Shown here in pieces: positions 1-12,279 of a stretch of 64,000 bases of DNA. Numbering within the stretch: position 1 is the first letter of the stretch; every line of letters begins with the position of its first letter. Below the pieces are notes generated by a model that searched no databases, was not told the DNA's origin, and saw only the letters and a list, made by a program, of their open reading frames with translations. The stretch is from Asterias rubens. Lineage: Eukaryota; Echinodermata; Asteroidea; Forcipulatida; Asteriidae. A program made the position numbers and the translations under genes. The stretch spans positions 868,001 through 932,000 of the forward strand of contig NC_047065.1 of the NCBI RefSeq assembly GCF_902459465.1, given 5' to 3'.

Positions 1-339
1 CATATTTGGTATATTTTCCTTAATAAGATTTCTCTCAGAAAATAAAAAAACAAAACAAATCTAACTGTTGAGTGTTCATTAACAAACAACTCTACTCTCC
101 TAAAAAGGGCCCGGTACTTCGTGGAGGCATCAAAAGCAATTGCCTCCATACCCCCTGGGCGTGCTTTAGTGCCCTTGAAATGCTCCAGTAGAAATTTACA
201 ATTTCCTTAAAGGGTGCCATTTACCAAGGAGAAAGAAGCATATGGGCCTGACCTGCTTAAAAACATTATTTAATGGCATGTAGATGTTTGAATGACTTTG
301 TCAAAACAATGTTCTAAATCCCCCCTTTCTTTTTAACAG

Positions 340-1405
340 GTGTCTTTTGTTCAGTCTCTCTACAACCATCCGTACTTTGCAATCAGCGGACTTTGTTTAA
401 TATTGTTATTCCTATGTGGAATACACAAACGAGTTGTTGCACCAGCTATGTATCCTTTGCTATTAAGCTTTCCAGGAATAGATTGAACGTGGTCAGTCCA
501 ATTCTGTATTAACTGAAAAATAGTATTTTAAGGATCTGTATACGTTTGGTAATGACTCTAAAAATTAATGTCAATAAAAACTTACTAGGTTAGTATGAAG
601 TACAGCAGCTTTGGGTGCTTTGAGAAAAAGATATCACTGGTTATCCTTAAAAAAAATTGAATCTTAGAAGCATTACTGCAGTAACATTTCTCAGATTGTG
701 TATTCAAATTGCAGACTTTTCTTCCTGCATGGACAAACTGCTCTAGATTTTCTGCAATATCTCAAAAACGCTACAACATGTACCACCTTTTGAAATGATT
801 TTTTCACTGGTTAGTTTTATGGTATAAACAGTATTTACAACTGTATAGGCTTCTATAGGCAATCAACCAAATTGAAGATAATGGCTTACCTCATGGTGAA
901 CTTAACAACTAAAGTAAAACTAAAGTTCAATCTTTTTGTTACAAAAACTTAACTAATAAATTATCACAGTATCACAGCCAGATGTCGCTCTGTACTTGCA
1001 GACTTCAATATGTCATGCGATGATGTAAGTATGATATCATATGAAACCAATCAAAAATCATTTTAAAAACTATTTTAAATTTTATTGCAGTATGTTATAT
1101 TGATTTTCAAGGATAAATACTTGATATTTTTTAAATTGTCTTAGTTTTACCCAGTTACAGGTTTGGTAAGGTTATGAGATAATGGTTAATCACAAAACAC
1201 ATGAACATTGTCTGGAACTATTTTGCTAGCTCTACCAGTCTTGTGTAAACCCTTCCAACATAAAGAAATTTTTTGAGTGAGAATTTTTGCAAGATGCTGC
1301 TTAAACTCCGTTATACTCCGACATTCAAATAATAACAAGGGCGGACTTTCTTTTGCTTTTGATTCACAGACAGGAAAACTTATACTTAAGCCACGATCAA
1401 TGTGA
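340..1405 (+). CDS. CNEP1R1: CNEP1R1 (TMEM188) orthologue, last three coding exons (5' part outside window)
   Basis: Exons 340-449, 970-1024 and 1370-1405 (stop TGA at 1403-1405). They join in phase: the first ends in AT, the second starts with T, and the third opens at a codon boundary. Seen: [17 protein letters not shown], then a hydrophobic stretch ([10 protein letters not shown]), then [27 protein letters not shown] and [11 protein letters not shown]-stop. The order and spacing match the C-terminal half of nuclear envelope phosphatase-regulatory subunit 1, including its second membrane segment and the HKRVVAP and [23 protein letters not shown] blocks. Known of the family: a small two-pass ER/nuclear-envelope protein that partners the CTDNEP1 phosphatase to activate lipin and so controls phospholipid and triglyceride synthesis. 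The N-terminal exons lie left of the window. The gene converges with MED10. Confidence 0.93.
590..860. mobile_element. MITE-like repeat, 'TTTCTCAG...TTCTTCCTGC' family, copy in CNEP1R1 intron
   Basis: Shares 'tacagcagctttgg', 'cattactgcagtaacatttc', 'cttttcttcctgcatggaca' and 'ttttgaaatgattttttcac' with the copies at 24181, 39245 and 53340. Confidence 0.6.
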
Positions 1406-2010
1406 CATCGACTATGCCTGCTCTCACTAATGGAGGAACATTAATGAAATAAGATTCAGAGAATCATCGCCCCGTTTCATACATAAGGTCTAGTGCCAAC
1501 TAGAGGAATTGCTTCCAGCTAGCATCTGAGACATGGATGATGAAGACAGGCCTGGAATTTCATCTTTGAAGGAGGAAGGCCACAATCTTTCAAAGAATGC
1601 TCTCGTTTGCATATAATATTACAAGGTCTTTAAAAACATTTCAAGGGAAACCAGACCTAGGCCAACACCAGGGCAATTAGATTATGATGGATTCTGTGCC
1701 CTTGAAATTCCAGGCTTGTAAGAGAGTCTTAAAAACTATGAAATGAACCAAGGCAACAAAAATCAACACGGTACACTTTGTTTGATGATAAAGACTTCTA
1801 ATTTATTGTTTGACACAGCTGGGCATTTTAGGTTCAAAACGCAACAAAAAGCAGAAAGAGTTAGTCAAACCTCTCCCAAAACCCCTTTCCACCCTTTTAT
1901 ATAATGTTCAAGTGAACATAATTGTTATAAGTGCATCTTGTCATTCTGTATCATGTAATGATTACATTTTAACTCAATTAATTTGTATAGATGATAAAAT
2001 GAAATAAATG
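1406..2010 (+). other. CNEP1R1 3' UTR (probable)
   Basis: Sequence after the CNEP1R1 stop has no coding signal. An AATAAA-type hexamer at about 2003-2008 could be the polyadenylation signal, which would give a 3' UTR of roughly 0.6 kb. Part of it (about 1550-1720) resembles a dispersed repeat with 'gaaattccaggc' and 'gggca' motifs, also seen near 29600 and 49200. The end point is inference. Confidence 0.4.
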
Positions 2011-3045
2011 ATGAATTTATTATACATTATGGGTAAACAAGACCAATATTATTTATGTTTGTGTTCATTTTGGGTATTGGCCAACAGTAATGACAATTGA
2101 ACTGATTTTGTAATCATAAATATGGGAGCAAGTCCAGGATTCCAGCATACCATGGCTGATTATCGGATGTGGCTTTTACACAGCCAAGGTTTCGGACTAT
2201 TTATTATAAAAAACAAAAAACTAAAAATCCTGGTGTATTTTATGGAAAAGTTTGTTGTCTTTACCTCATTTAGTCAGAAATTTATTGTGGCAACGGTGTT
2301 CTCAACAAAACAAATTATTCTGGAAGTTCCGAAAAGTTTTGAAAAACAATACCAGCGCAGAGGCGAGGTAACAATTTTTTTTTATAGATATCCACGGAAG
2401 TGGTCAACAGCTCTGTGGCATTGAGGCTTAAGGTTATGTCTCACGAGGCAATGTACAGGCAACTAGTTCCAGACAATCTCCAAGAAGAGAATCCATTCTG
2501 TCACATTTAAATATTCACAGATTTATCTTGAGGATTGTAAGACATTGTTTGAAAATTTACTCGTGTGCTACCAACGTGCACTCGCAGCCAGCACTGCAGT
2601 TTGTTGCCTCAACTTTACCTGTAAAAGTTGCTACATGTGACAAAGCCCTTTTACTGCTCTGCTCCACAACCTCAGGCCATAGCTCTGTGTCACGCCAAAC
2701 TGTATTTAACTTGGGTTGTTAAGCTCCACTCACAGATAGATGGATGGCGGACTTCAGTTCTGCATGCCATTTCTAAACAACGATTTGGATCAGGATCTCT
2801 TCCAGTGTAATCAGCTTCTTTGTTCTGCCCAAGAGCTGACAGTCCCTATTATCCATTATAAACCAACCCCCCAAAGGGTGTGTATGATTATCTCCATGCA
2901 AAGAATGGGTGGTTTACCTACTGCAGTGAACAGGTACACTGGACATTGTCTAGTACCAAATCACCAAAACTCATGGCAAACCATGATTTTCATTATGGTG
3001 AAGCGGGGATAGTTCGGGTTCAAAAGGATGAAGCTCTTCTGGATG

Positions 3046-6000
3046 TCAAGTGTCACCTCGTTGAGCTTTGTACTGCTCCATCTCTTCAGGGAACATCTTG
3101 TTCAACTCTGTTATCAAACTCTTCTTGAATTTCTACAAAAAAAAAAGATACAGCAATGAAAATACTCATTTTAAAATCTTCCTTAATTTCTACCAGAAAA
3201 GAAAGACAAATGAAAATATCAACTCATTGTAAAAGCTCATCTTCATTCTAAAAATAGACATGCAACTTTGTAACTACCACCAAAAAAAAGAATATCAGCC
3301 AATCCACTGAAAGGAGGCATGCCAGTAAAATGATAATAAAGCTTTTTATACAGATAATTTACTCATTTATTATGCGCAAGTTTCATAAATAATATGTTCA
3401 GATCTACATTACAATAGCATTTTGACAGCAGTGAACGATTTCCCTTGTATAGCAGAGCAAAATGCTATGCAAAATGTGTCAGTTGCTAATCAAAAATCAT
3501 CACTTGCTAAATATTAGCATTCAGTATGCACATAATCTGTTCAGTCGAAATACCTTGCTATGCAAAAATGCGGGATGAAATCATTCCCTGGACAGTACTT
3601 TTTGCTCTTACAAAGAAATGGCTAATCAATTGCAGTTTTCTTCACAGTTAATGACACCTCTATGACGAGAGTTTAATTTCTACTGGAACATATCAAGGTG
3701 CATCAAGGCAACACTTAGCGGCGTAGAGGCTGTTGCCTTTATGAATTAAAATACTTACTGAGAACGTTTCAATTTTGCCCTTGACTTGTTCGTTTTTGAT
3801 GACAGCTTTCTCCATACAGTCTTTCGTGTACAGCTGAGGATTTCGGCCCTGGTCTATGTAGCTGAAAACAAATTACAAAATAAAGTTTCCACAACTTAAA
3901 GGGTTTGGATACTTTTTTGTTTCACACAAAACACAAACGTCCACAGATTTACGTTAAATTTACACGGTTCAAGATAATAATAGAAAGTTTCTCTTAAGAT
4001 CCAACTTGCTAAAGTGCTGTAGTTTTTAAAGGATTTGGGTACTTTTTGCAACACGAAACATGTCTACAGATTTATATTAAACTTACACAGTTTGAAGATA
4101 ATGATAGTAGAGGTGCTGTAGTTTTTGAGAAATGAGTAAAACAATGTCATGAAAAAAATAGGTTTTTACATGATGAAATAATTGGTGTCTCATGATCACT
4201 AAGACGAAAATTATTTTCATGACATTGTTTTACTCATTTCTCAAAAACTACAGCACCTCTACAAGTAATATTTTCAGGGAAGCTTTCTACTACCATTATC
4301 TTCAAACTGTGTAAGTTTAGTGTAAATATGTGGACATTGTGTTTTGTGTCCTACAAAAAGTACCTAGACCATTTAAGAAATGATTAGAATAATTTCAAAA
4401 AATTATTTTTTGTCTCAGTGTTGAAAAAAAGAACTAATGACTTACTCAAACACCTCCAGAGGGACTTGAACATCTTGTACCTGCGCCTTTGTCTTTTCAA
4501 TTTCCAAAAGGCCCGTAACGAGGGTGTGTCTGCAGAAAATGAATAATGCCATTAGTAATAAGAGAAGTGACAGTTAAAACAATAACATACAACAGGATAA
4601 CTACAAGGCTCACTCTTAGCACTACACTAACCTAGCATACATTGTCTATTAAAAAGTGCTTACACCACTTCTCAACTTGCCATTTGGAAACCCTGTGCAA
4701 CCTACTTGTATTAATGGTTATGCACCTTATGATCCAACACCTCTATATGTTTTCCCAACCCTAATCCAACCCCTAATTTTTTTACAAGGGCAGATTTGAA
4801 AATAGAAAACCAAACTACCTACACAGTATAACATTTCAACTGTTTTAATTTGAAGAATTTGAAGTTTTTCCTCGTATTGTGTTCTGGGGAAGTTTTATTC
4901 TCAACTTAAACAGATTTGAATTTTTGTTAACAGAGCACAGTGGCTTAAGACCCAGACATCAGGTCCGATTTTTTTTCTGAGATAACTACATATCTTCGGT
5001 GACTTGAACAAGAAGAACTAATTTGTTGAAGAATTTTTATTTTTTTGAAATTTATTACCCTGTTTTTTTAAGGAATTGTAGTTCGTATATAGTGACATAC
5101 GTTTATAATCAGCAAAAATCACAAACCCTTATGTTAAAAAAAATACCTGGGTAGGCATATAAAAATTGTTTGAGAAAAAAAATATTGTTTTTAAATTACC
5201 TGTATAAGTGACCTTTCACACTGTAGAAAATTAAATAGGGACCGAAGTTTTGATGATACGGCAAAAATGCTTTGAAATCTTCGACTAAAATGTCAAAAAT
5301 AATACTTATAAAAAAAAAATACCGCCACACATTTTTAAAATAAGCCATTAAGGGCCTGGACGAAATGCTAAAAATATGTAATAGATTAGTAAAGTAACCA
5401 TTCGTTGTGGCTAGAAATTCACGGTAAATTAGCGAAAATGAGTTTTTACTCCTGAAAATGAGAATTTTCAAAAAAGCAATTGTCTACATCGCAAAATTAA
5501 GGAAAATAAACAAAAATCAAAACGTTGGATATTTTCCCAATCGGCCACCAACGGCCAACATATTTTTTGTATTTGTTTCCATAAAATGATAGAGTGACTA
5601 CTTAGCTTTGAAAATAAAATAGCGCCGAAATCCCGCAAGATCGCCTTCACTCCCAAAAACTAAGTTTTCAGAACGCTGTTTGTAACCAAAAACATCGTGT
5701 ACATTAACATTACACACAGAAAATATAGCGCCCTCTGTTGACTTCAAAACCACATCATAAAAATTGTCACAATAATTCATGAATCACGACACGGATCGAT
5801 AAATTGTGGATTATTTTAAAGGACAACCTCGTTTTATCTACCTAAAGATGACATTGAGACATGCTTGAGATATTATAAAGGTATTTTGACCGATTATAAA
5901 GGTATTTTGACCGATTATTGTACAGAAACTTGTCGATGTCGGTGTCACATAGTGTGCAGAGTGAACATTTGAACAAAACACAATATTGTCGGACTGGTCC

Positions 6001-6472
6001 AGTCATAAGTTTACGATGTAAAATCACCGGTTTTAGTCCTGCAGTCCAGTGCAATTTTCAAGCCTAGTACTTTCAACAGGCAACACTTTGGTGCAACCTA
6101 AACTGCTCAGAGTTGAGTCATATACCCCTCTCATAAAGCAAAACCATACAGGGACCCTAAGGTCATGGGCACGTTTGTAAGCACAAACAACAAATACTGA
6201 CAATCGATTTGCCTCCTTAAGCCACCCTGAGTGAGGGTGCTGTTTGGCCTCAGTAAGGAGCTTTTTGAGAGTGTAACATCATATGCAAGGGGTCTACCAG
6301 AACTTAAAAAACCACAACAATAATTTTGATGACTGATGTACTCTTACAGTTTCTGATTGAGTGTTATTTGTCCCTGAGGCTGAAAGTCACTGACGATGAT
6401 TCCCAACTGACGAGTATTCTCAATGAAACGTTCAAGACTCTCAACTAGTGGATCAAACTTCTCAGATGCCAT
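3046..6472 (-). CDS. MED10: Mediator complex subunit 10 (MED10), complete, 132 aa, 4 coding exons
   Basis: Exons on the minus strand, in coding order: 6472-6348 (ATG at 6472), 4529-4446, 3861-3759, 3132-3046 (stop). All boundaries are GT-AG and phases close (125+84+103+87 = 399 nt). Recognised blocks: MASEKFDPLVESLERFIENT, RQLGIIVSDFQP, NQKLHTLVTGLLEIEK, VPLEVFDYIDQGRNPQLYTK, KNEQVKGKIETFS, and the final LNKMFPEEMEQYKAQRGDT. These align along the whole of animal MED10 (about 135 aa). Known role: a nuclear subunit of the middle module of Mediator, which links transcription factors to RNA polymerase II. Upstream of the ATG a good acceptor (polypyrimidine then CAACAG, exon edge at 6492) suggests a spliced 5' UTR. 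A candidate non-coding first exon with a GTAAGT donor lies at about 7951 in the 7604-8805 palindrome. That link is inference. Confidence 0.95.
3896..4378. mobile_element. Inverted-repeat (MITE-like) element, 'AAAAAGTACC' family, copy 1
   Basis: Lies in MED10 intron 3. Left end ttaaagggtttggatac and right end aaaaagtacctagac pair, and a central hairpin is formed by tgagtaaaacaatgtcatga and its reverse complement around 4128-4245. The left end occurs twice (3896 and again near 4026), so it carries a partial duplication or one copy inserted in another. A second copy lies at 38570-38826. It has no coding capacity. Confidence 0.7.
5872..5918. repeat. Short tandem repeat, about 22-bp unit, two copies
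   Basis: The unit 'tataaaggtattttgaccgat' occurs twice back to back in MED10 intron 1. Probably a replication-slippage duplication. Confidence 0.7.
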
Positions 6473-6608
6473 GTTGATTATTACCAGGATCTCTGTTGAT
6501 AACAAAGTATACAAAAAATTACAAATTTGACAGCAAGAGCTCAGGAACTGAAATATCTAAATTGTTTCCTTTCAAACACTCTTTCTTGATGTAAATGTTT
6601 AAACTTGC

Positions 6609-6719
6609 ACTAGACCCAGTAAACTGGGGCGCTGTACTCTTTTTCTATTTGTCATTATCAGTCAAAGTATGAACATTTTTGGGGGAAAAAGGAGTACAGC
6701 CCCCCAGTTACAGTGTCGA
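6609..6719. mobile_element. Short inverted-repeat element, about 110 bp
   Basis: The left part (cactagacccagtaactgggg-like, then gctgtactctttt) and the right part (aaaaaggagtacagc, ccccagttacagtgtcgaa) are imperfect reverse complements with arms of about 37 bases and a loop of about 35. It lies about 120 bases upstream of the MED10 ATG exon. Probably a MITE. Only one copy seen here. Confidence 0.55.
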
Positions 6720-7176
6720 ACATACTTGCACTAATAATAAACATTACCCCGTTACTACTTTAGTCTTTATTATATAAACAATGAATATGGCTCCCACATA
6801 CGTTCACTTCAGTTCAGACGTATTTAAATGGAATTTGAAGGTGGTCTTCTTTCTTGTTCATCACTTTAAAAACATCACACTTGGTCTGGACAATTTAATC
6901 ATTTGTAAGCCCTTTTTTTTTTTACAATAAATCCATAAATGTAACGATTAAGATGAAGAATATATGTGATATTTATAAATAAAAGATGGACAACTTTCTG
7001 TATTCTGACACTTTTTCACTAACGAGCGTATACAAAAAAAGGTATGGGGTTCAAATAGCGCACACCTTTTTTTGACAAACCTCATCTGCTCATGGTTCTA
7101 GAAGTATAAAAAAAAGGCCAATAATATCTAATTTTATGGTAAAATTACACAGGCCTAGCATATTTTAATTCTATTT

Positions 7177-7330
7177 CGGGAAAAGTTTCCGTATGTACGG
7201 CGCCACCACTTTTTAATTCGATATGAAATAATGGAGATCCGAAATTATCTAATTTACCTCAATGAGATATCCCTTTTCGTAAAAATAAGTGAAAAAGTGG
7301 TAGTGGTGGCGCCGTACGGAAAGTTATCCC
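7177..7330. mobile_element. MITE, 'GGCGCCACCACTTTTT' family, copy 1
   Basis: Terminal inverted repeats: cgggaaaagtttccgtatg...ggcgccaccacttttt on the left, gtggtggcgccgtacggaaagttatccc on the right. The centre is AT-rich and non-coding. Two more copies lie at 21279-21414 and (diverged) 21008-21220. Copies at independent positions with matching ends support a transposed element. Confidence 0.75.
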
Positions 7331-7603
7331 TATAGATTTCCTACCAAGTCAAAGTACACTGACAACAGTTTTGGTTTACTAACACTACTGACTACTACTG
7401 TACTAATACTACTAGGCTACACAGAAACTTCTCCCTTTAATTAGGCTTTCCTTTACTTTTATATATTTTACTTTTATTTTAGACTCGTAGTCGTATATAG
7501 ATGGTGGGCAAACAAAAAGAGAGAGAGCTAGCCGGAACGAGAGCCACGTACAACAACCCAAACAAGGTCAGGTTACAGTAGGCTTAAACTTGCCTTTTTA
7601 ACT

Positions 7604-8805
7604 TAAAGGAACACGTTGCCTTGGATCGGACGAGTTGGTCTATAAAAAAGCGTTTGTAACCGTTTGTTATGAAATGCATATGGGTAGAAAGATAATTTAA
7701 AGGTAGAATACAATGATCCACACAAGTTAGTTGCGATAACGTAACCCTCCTGCCGACGGCGTAGCCGGAGGGTTACGAGTCACTCCCATTCGATGCAGGG
7801 CGAAATATTTTAGTCAACTGATTTGCTCATTTTTTACCACTTTAAAAAATGACACAAATTCTATGAACACGAACTTAATCCTCAATGTCTAATGAATAAC
7901 ATTCAAAAACACAATTGAGAAAATATTTTGAAAAAAAGGACAAAAACTTACCAGATTCCGGGAGCGTAACAGTCACAAATTTGAACCTGTCGCTGGTTAC
8001 CATGCGCTGACCCCAAGCGCTGAACCAAACCGCAGGTACCAGCCAATTGAATTGACTACCTGCCGACCGAGCCGCAGCCAAGTTTGACTAAACCATTCTG
8101 TAAAAGGGGTGTTACAAGGGGTGCTGCAGTGCTTTAAGTGAGTGAACAGCGGGCAAAGTAAATGGACAGCGCACACGCACTGTCGCGCTGCCTTATAACA
8201 CCCCTTTAACAGAATGGTTTAGTCCAACAGCAATGAACATCGGGAAGTCACAAAATGGCGACTGTTTCGTTCCGGGATCTGGTAAGTTTTTGTACTTTAT
8301 TTCAAAATACTTTCTCAATGGTGTTTTGAATGTTATTCATTAGATATTGAGGATTAAGGTCGTGTTCATAGTCATAGAATTTATGTCATGATTTTCGAAA
8401 GGGGTAAAAATTGAGCAAATCTGTTGACTAGCTGTCGAAATTGTTCGTGTTTGACCATTTCGCCCTGCATCGAATGGGAGTGACTCGTAACCCTCCGGCT
8501 CCGCCGTTGGCAGGAGGGTTACGTTATCGCAACTACACACAAGTTTGCCTCGAAATTGCGTGGTTTTCCTTTTACTGTGCGAACAAAATCGGTCGGCCAT
8601 TTATGGGAGTAACAAATTTGACTCCCATAATAATATGGCCGACCGTGTTAGTCGACGAGGTAAAAGGAAAATCGTGCAATTTCGAGGCATGTTTGTGTGG
8701 ATCATTGTATTCTACTTTTACAGCATCTTTCTACCCATATGCATATTATAACAAACGCTTTTCAAAGACCAACTCGACCGATCCAAGGCAACGTGTTCCT
8801 TTAAT
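7604..8805. mobile_element. Large 1.2-kb foldback palindrome (TTAA-flanked inverted repeat)
   Basis: The two halves are long imperfect reverse complements. Ends are TTAAAGGAACACGTTGCC at 7602 onward and GGCAACGTGTTCCTTTAA up to 8805. Inner matches include the CCCATATGCAT stretch, the AACGTAACCCTCC...GGAGGGTTACG hairpin (7738-7778 and 8488-8525), CATCGAATGGGAGTGACTCG, and GGATCTGGTAAGTTTTTG. The centre (about 8085-8222) is bounded by AACCATTCTGT and its complement with GGGGTGTTA motifs. Arms are about 0.5 kb. The left arm has about 100 extra bases. TTAA at both edges fits a TTAA target duplication, as in piggyBac-type elements, but no transposase is present. Each arm contains an exon-like end with a GTAAGT donor. 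Confidence 0.75.
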
Positions 8806-9157
8806 CGAAATACTAAATATTTTCACGAAAAGGGTGCAATGAATATCGCATGAGATTTTCCGTTATTAACCCACAACCACCAACAAAAATACTATGCTTT
8901 CGTTACTTTTACTTATCCATATTAACGGAATAATTCAGTCAAAAGGTAGATTAAGATGTCTCTTAAACTTACCAATATCTGTAAATATTACATGCCTTCG
9001 AAAAATCACCTTTTAACAACCTTTTCCCGAAGCAACGAAGTGAATATTGTTCACAGTGTTAACCTCAGACGGCGATGGTCAACGATGCTGCTCGTTGCGT
9101 TACTTCACTAACCAGCATGTACACGACGCCGGATACCAGCGATTCCATTAATGTGGT

Positions 9158-9203
9158 TTTTTTTTTTGGGGGGGGGCCCACCCCCCCCCCAAAAAAAACC
9201 AAA
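9158..9203. repeat. Homopolymer palindrome (T-run, G-run, C-run, A-run)
   Basis: Runs of T, G, C and A follow each other and form a perfect fold-back around the GGGCCCACCCC centre. Could be a genuine unstable hairpin or an assembly artefact at a homopolymer. Confidence 0.8.
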
Positions 9204-9599
9204 ACACAAAATAATTATTGTAAAATTTTACGCTTGACCAATACCGACAGGAAAATCAAAATGGGGAATTTAACACAGTAACAACATATTAAAAGGCATG
9301 GCCAGAACCTTTTCAGGTTGGGGCTGGGAAAACCATATTCCTACTTTATCAAGCATACAATGGAAGCTTCTTGATCGACCGAGTTCCATTTCCCCACAAT
9401 AAGAGCAAACCATCACCTTTGGTTCTTTTTTGGATTTCTGATATTTCGACTATAACTTTTAATGGATGGTAAATTAAAATTAGATTGTGATGGAAAAAAA
9501 TAATAAAAGTTGAGCAACTCAAAGAAATGAGTTATGTATAACGGTTGGCAATCTCTTGTTCCAAAGAATTGGTCATTTAAAAAGAAAAGATTGACTTTT

Positions 9600-9601
9600 A
9601 T

Positions 9602-9641
<40 letters not shown>

Positions 9642-9700
9642 ACAAATAAATAAATAAATAAATATTTAAATAAATAAATAAAGAAGTAAATATATAAACA
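9600..9700. repeat. (TAAA)n microsatellite
   Basis: About 100 bases of TAAATAAA repeats with a few substitutions (aacaaa, atattt). Simple repeat in the intergenic stretch between MED10 and the zinc-finger gene. Confidence 0.95.
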
Positions 9701-10200
9701 AACAATTGCTATTAATTTATTTAAATTTCTGCATTATTTCCTGTTACTCAAATTTGTTATATAACAGTATTTTTTTGAGACTCTTATTAGTTTGTTTTAT
9801 TTGATGTGTTGTCGGGTACACCTATTAACAAATATTGTAAATAAACAAATTAATAAATGAAGAAAGGACATTTAAAAGGACATTTAATTTGTGAAACAAT
9901 AGGTTTAGATTTGTCTTGAAATAGTTATACTTTTGTTTTTTGGGAGTGACTTCTGAAGTAAAATAGTCTATTCCTTGTGTATAAAACATCATATAGCTAG
10001 ATCAGTAACAAAATACAATATTTAAACAACTCACATAGTTATTCTGACTTTATTTTGATAGGATTTCGTAATTCAAAAAGTTGGCTGTCAAAAAGTAACA
10101 AAGACATTAGCTCTGTCCTGAGCCAATTGTGGCTTGATCACCAGGCCAGTGCTTAATGGAAATCCGATTTCATTAGAAATATAAACTGTGAATAACACCC

Positions 10201-10322
10201 GTGTCTGAATTAGCGGCTATACAGCTACAGCTAGAATTACGCATCAATGCACTAAAGTACATGTATAGGACATCATTAGCAGCAGTCGTAGCCGTAACTG
10301 TATAGCCACCAATTCAGATTTT
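10201..10322. mobile_element. Short inverted-repeat element, about 120 bp
   Basis: gtctgaattagcggctatac on the left pairs imperfectly with gtatagccaccaattcagat on the right. The AT/GC-mixed centre has no coding frame. MITE-like; only one copy seen. Confidence 0.6.
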
Positions 10323-10500
10323 GTCTATTTCTATTCCCTCAGACAGGCTGCCAGTCCAACTCCATTTGCACTCCTGGGTGGAGAGAAGCAATTAAGATAA
10401 ACTGCCTTGCTTAAGAACACATGGGTCATGACTGACTAGGCCATAGGATTCAAACCCACATTCTGTGCAGGAAAGAGTTAGAGCCAACCGACCAAGAATG
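10322..10500 (-). repeat. tRNA-derived SINE fragment
   Basis: On the minus strand a B-box-like GGTTTGAATCCTATGGCC is followed by CCATGTGTTC and the 'cttgctTAAG' block seen in other SINEs of this window. Truncated; weak A box. Confidence 0.45.
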
Positions 10501-12279
10501 CTCAGCATGACACCCCAAGGCTGGTATAGGATGCGGTTGTTCAACAAAAGTCTGATCTAACAAAACTTAGCCAACAATGCAAACTTTTTCCTGAAAACCA
10601 AATTTCCCTCAAAGTCAAGTCCATTAAAACCCAAATGAGTGACCAATCAGAGCAGTCAAGTAGTTCAAAGTGTGCCTCAAAGAGTGCCTCAATAATGAAC
10701 CAGGCCCAATTTCATGGCTCTAGCCTACTAAACTTAAGCCAAAATCAGCGCATTTGGATGCAGGGAATGCTTACCTGGTACATCAAGCGTATTTGCAGAA
10801 ATTCAGCGCCCCGCAAGTGGAGAATGGTGATCGTAAGCACAGAAGCAGCGGTAAGCAGAGCCATGAAAGTTGGGCCTTGGCTATTTAGTGTATACAAGTA
10901 TCCTTAACAATGTTTTTATTTTTGCAAAACAGTACAAATTATTTAAACGCACTATAATTTGTGAAAACAAAAGATCACACATGAAAGGGAACTTTCTAAT
11001 TTCCAAGTGTGCTTAAAAGATGAACAAAGAAAACAATTGCACAAAAAGGGTTAAAATGAATAAAATCTGAATGAAAAGTTTTGAAGATACAAATATCAAG
11101 ATGGTCATTAGTACAATATTCTATTTTTGAAATTTGTCTCACTGCAGATGGAGCTGAAGTAGTTTAAACTTTTGTAAACAAAAAAAAGTCACTTTCACTT
11201 GTTGTTACAAGGACACTTTTGTCGACTAGAGATCGATATTGCCTGGTGCCCAACACATGTTGTGAAGCACGAGTACCAGTTAATATCAACAGCTAGTCAA
11301 TGAATGTGCAAACTTGGCCATGTCTAGTGGTTAACTAAAAGTAAAAACTTTTTTAACTTTTGGATAAAAGGAAAATTCCAGCAGTTTTTCACAATTATAA
11401 ATGTTATGTTATATTTTAGGAAATACAAGTAGGATCCTGTTTAAAAACTTGTACAGCATTGTAAAAAGACAAAAATACGGACTATGAAAATTTCACTCCA
11501 CATACACTCTCCCTTTAAATTACAGGCTGTGTTAAAACATAGTTTGTGTTAAAACATAGTTCTAAAACTTTTTTTAAAAAGCAATTAACATGAAAAATAT
11601 AGGCATGGTTTGGTAAATAAATAGGCTCTCATTCGTTAACTTTACATGAAGTTAGATTAGTAATAATAGAGTAATCAGTTAAAATTGTTATCAAATGTAC
11701 AGAAGATGCTCTACAATTAATTGTTTGTTTTCATTATAAAAGTTATTTCAGCTGCATTTTTAAAATTTAATTACAATAAAAATCACAATTATTCGGAAGA
11801 AATCAATTTAGATTTTGTAAATTTTGTTCTTTAGAGTAGTGTAAGTTGAAAAGATCAGAGTGATATGAAGACAGTTGGAAGGAATTGTTTCAAAAATTAG
11901 ATAATATAAATGATGAAGAAGACATATTTCAAGAACTCAAAGGTAACCATGTGGATGATATCATGAGACATTCTACATTTCATGTACGAATAGAAGTAAA
12001 ACAAACACCATATATTAGAAGTAGGCTTTTTGTACAAAACACAAACTCTTATAATGTATTACTGTTACAAGTATTATCAAGGGCAATGACAACCTGACAA
12101 ACGTTTAGTTTGTTTTGAAACTCAGTTGATTTGTGTTCAACTGCACAGTTTTTCCTTTGCAAGACATGAAGTGATTATTTGCTTTTCTAACTGTACGTTG
12201 ATGCTTGACAAGAACTGCATACTCAGTACTTTGCCCCAGAGAGCCATAGAGAATAACAGATATGCCACAAGTATATTTA

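Noticed and set aside
8441-8842. Plus-strand frame of 133 codons in the palindrome right arm
   Set aside because: The frame runs through the inverted-repeat arm (including the GGAGGGTTACG hairpin) and shows no domain; not supported as a gene.
10635-10907. Serine-rich plus-strand frame of 90 codons
   Set aside because: No family resemblance, no exon-like context, and low complexity at the start; chance frame.
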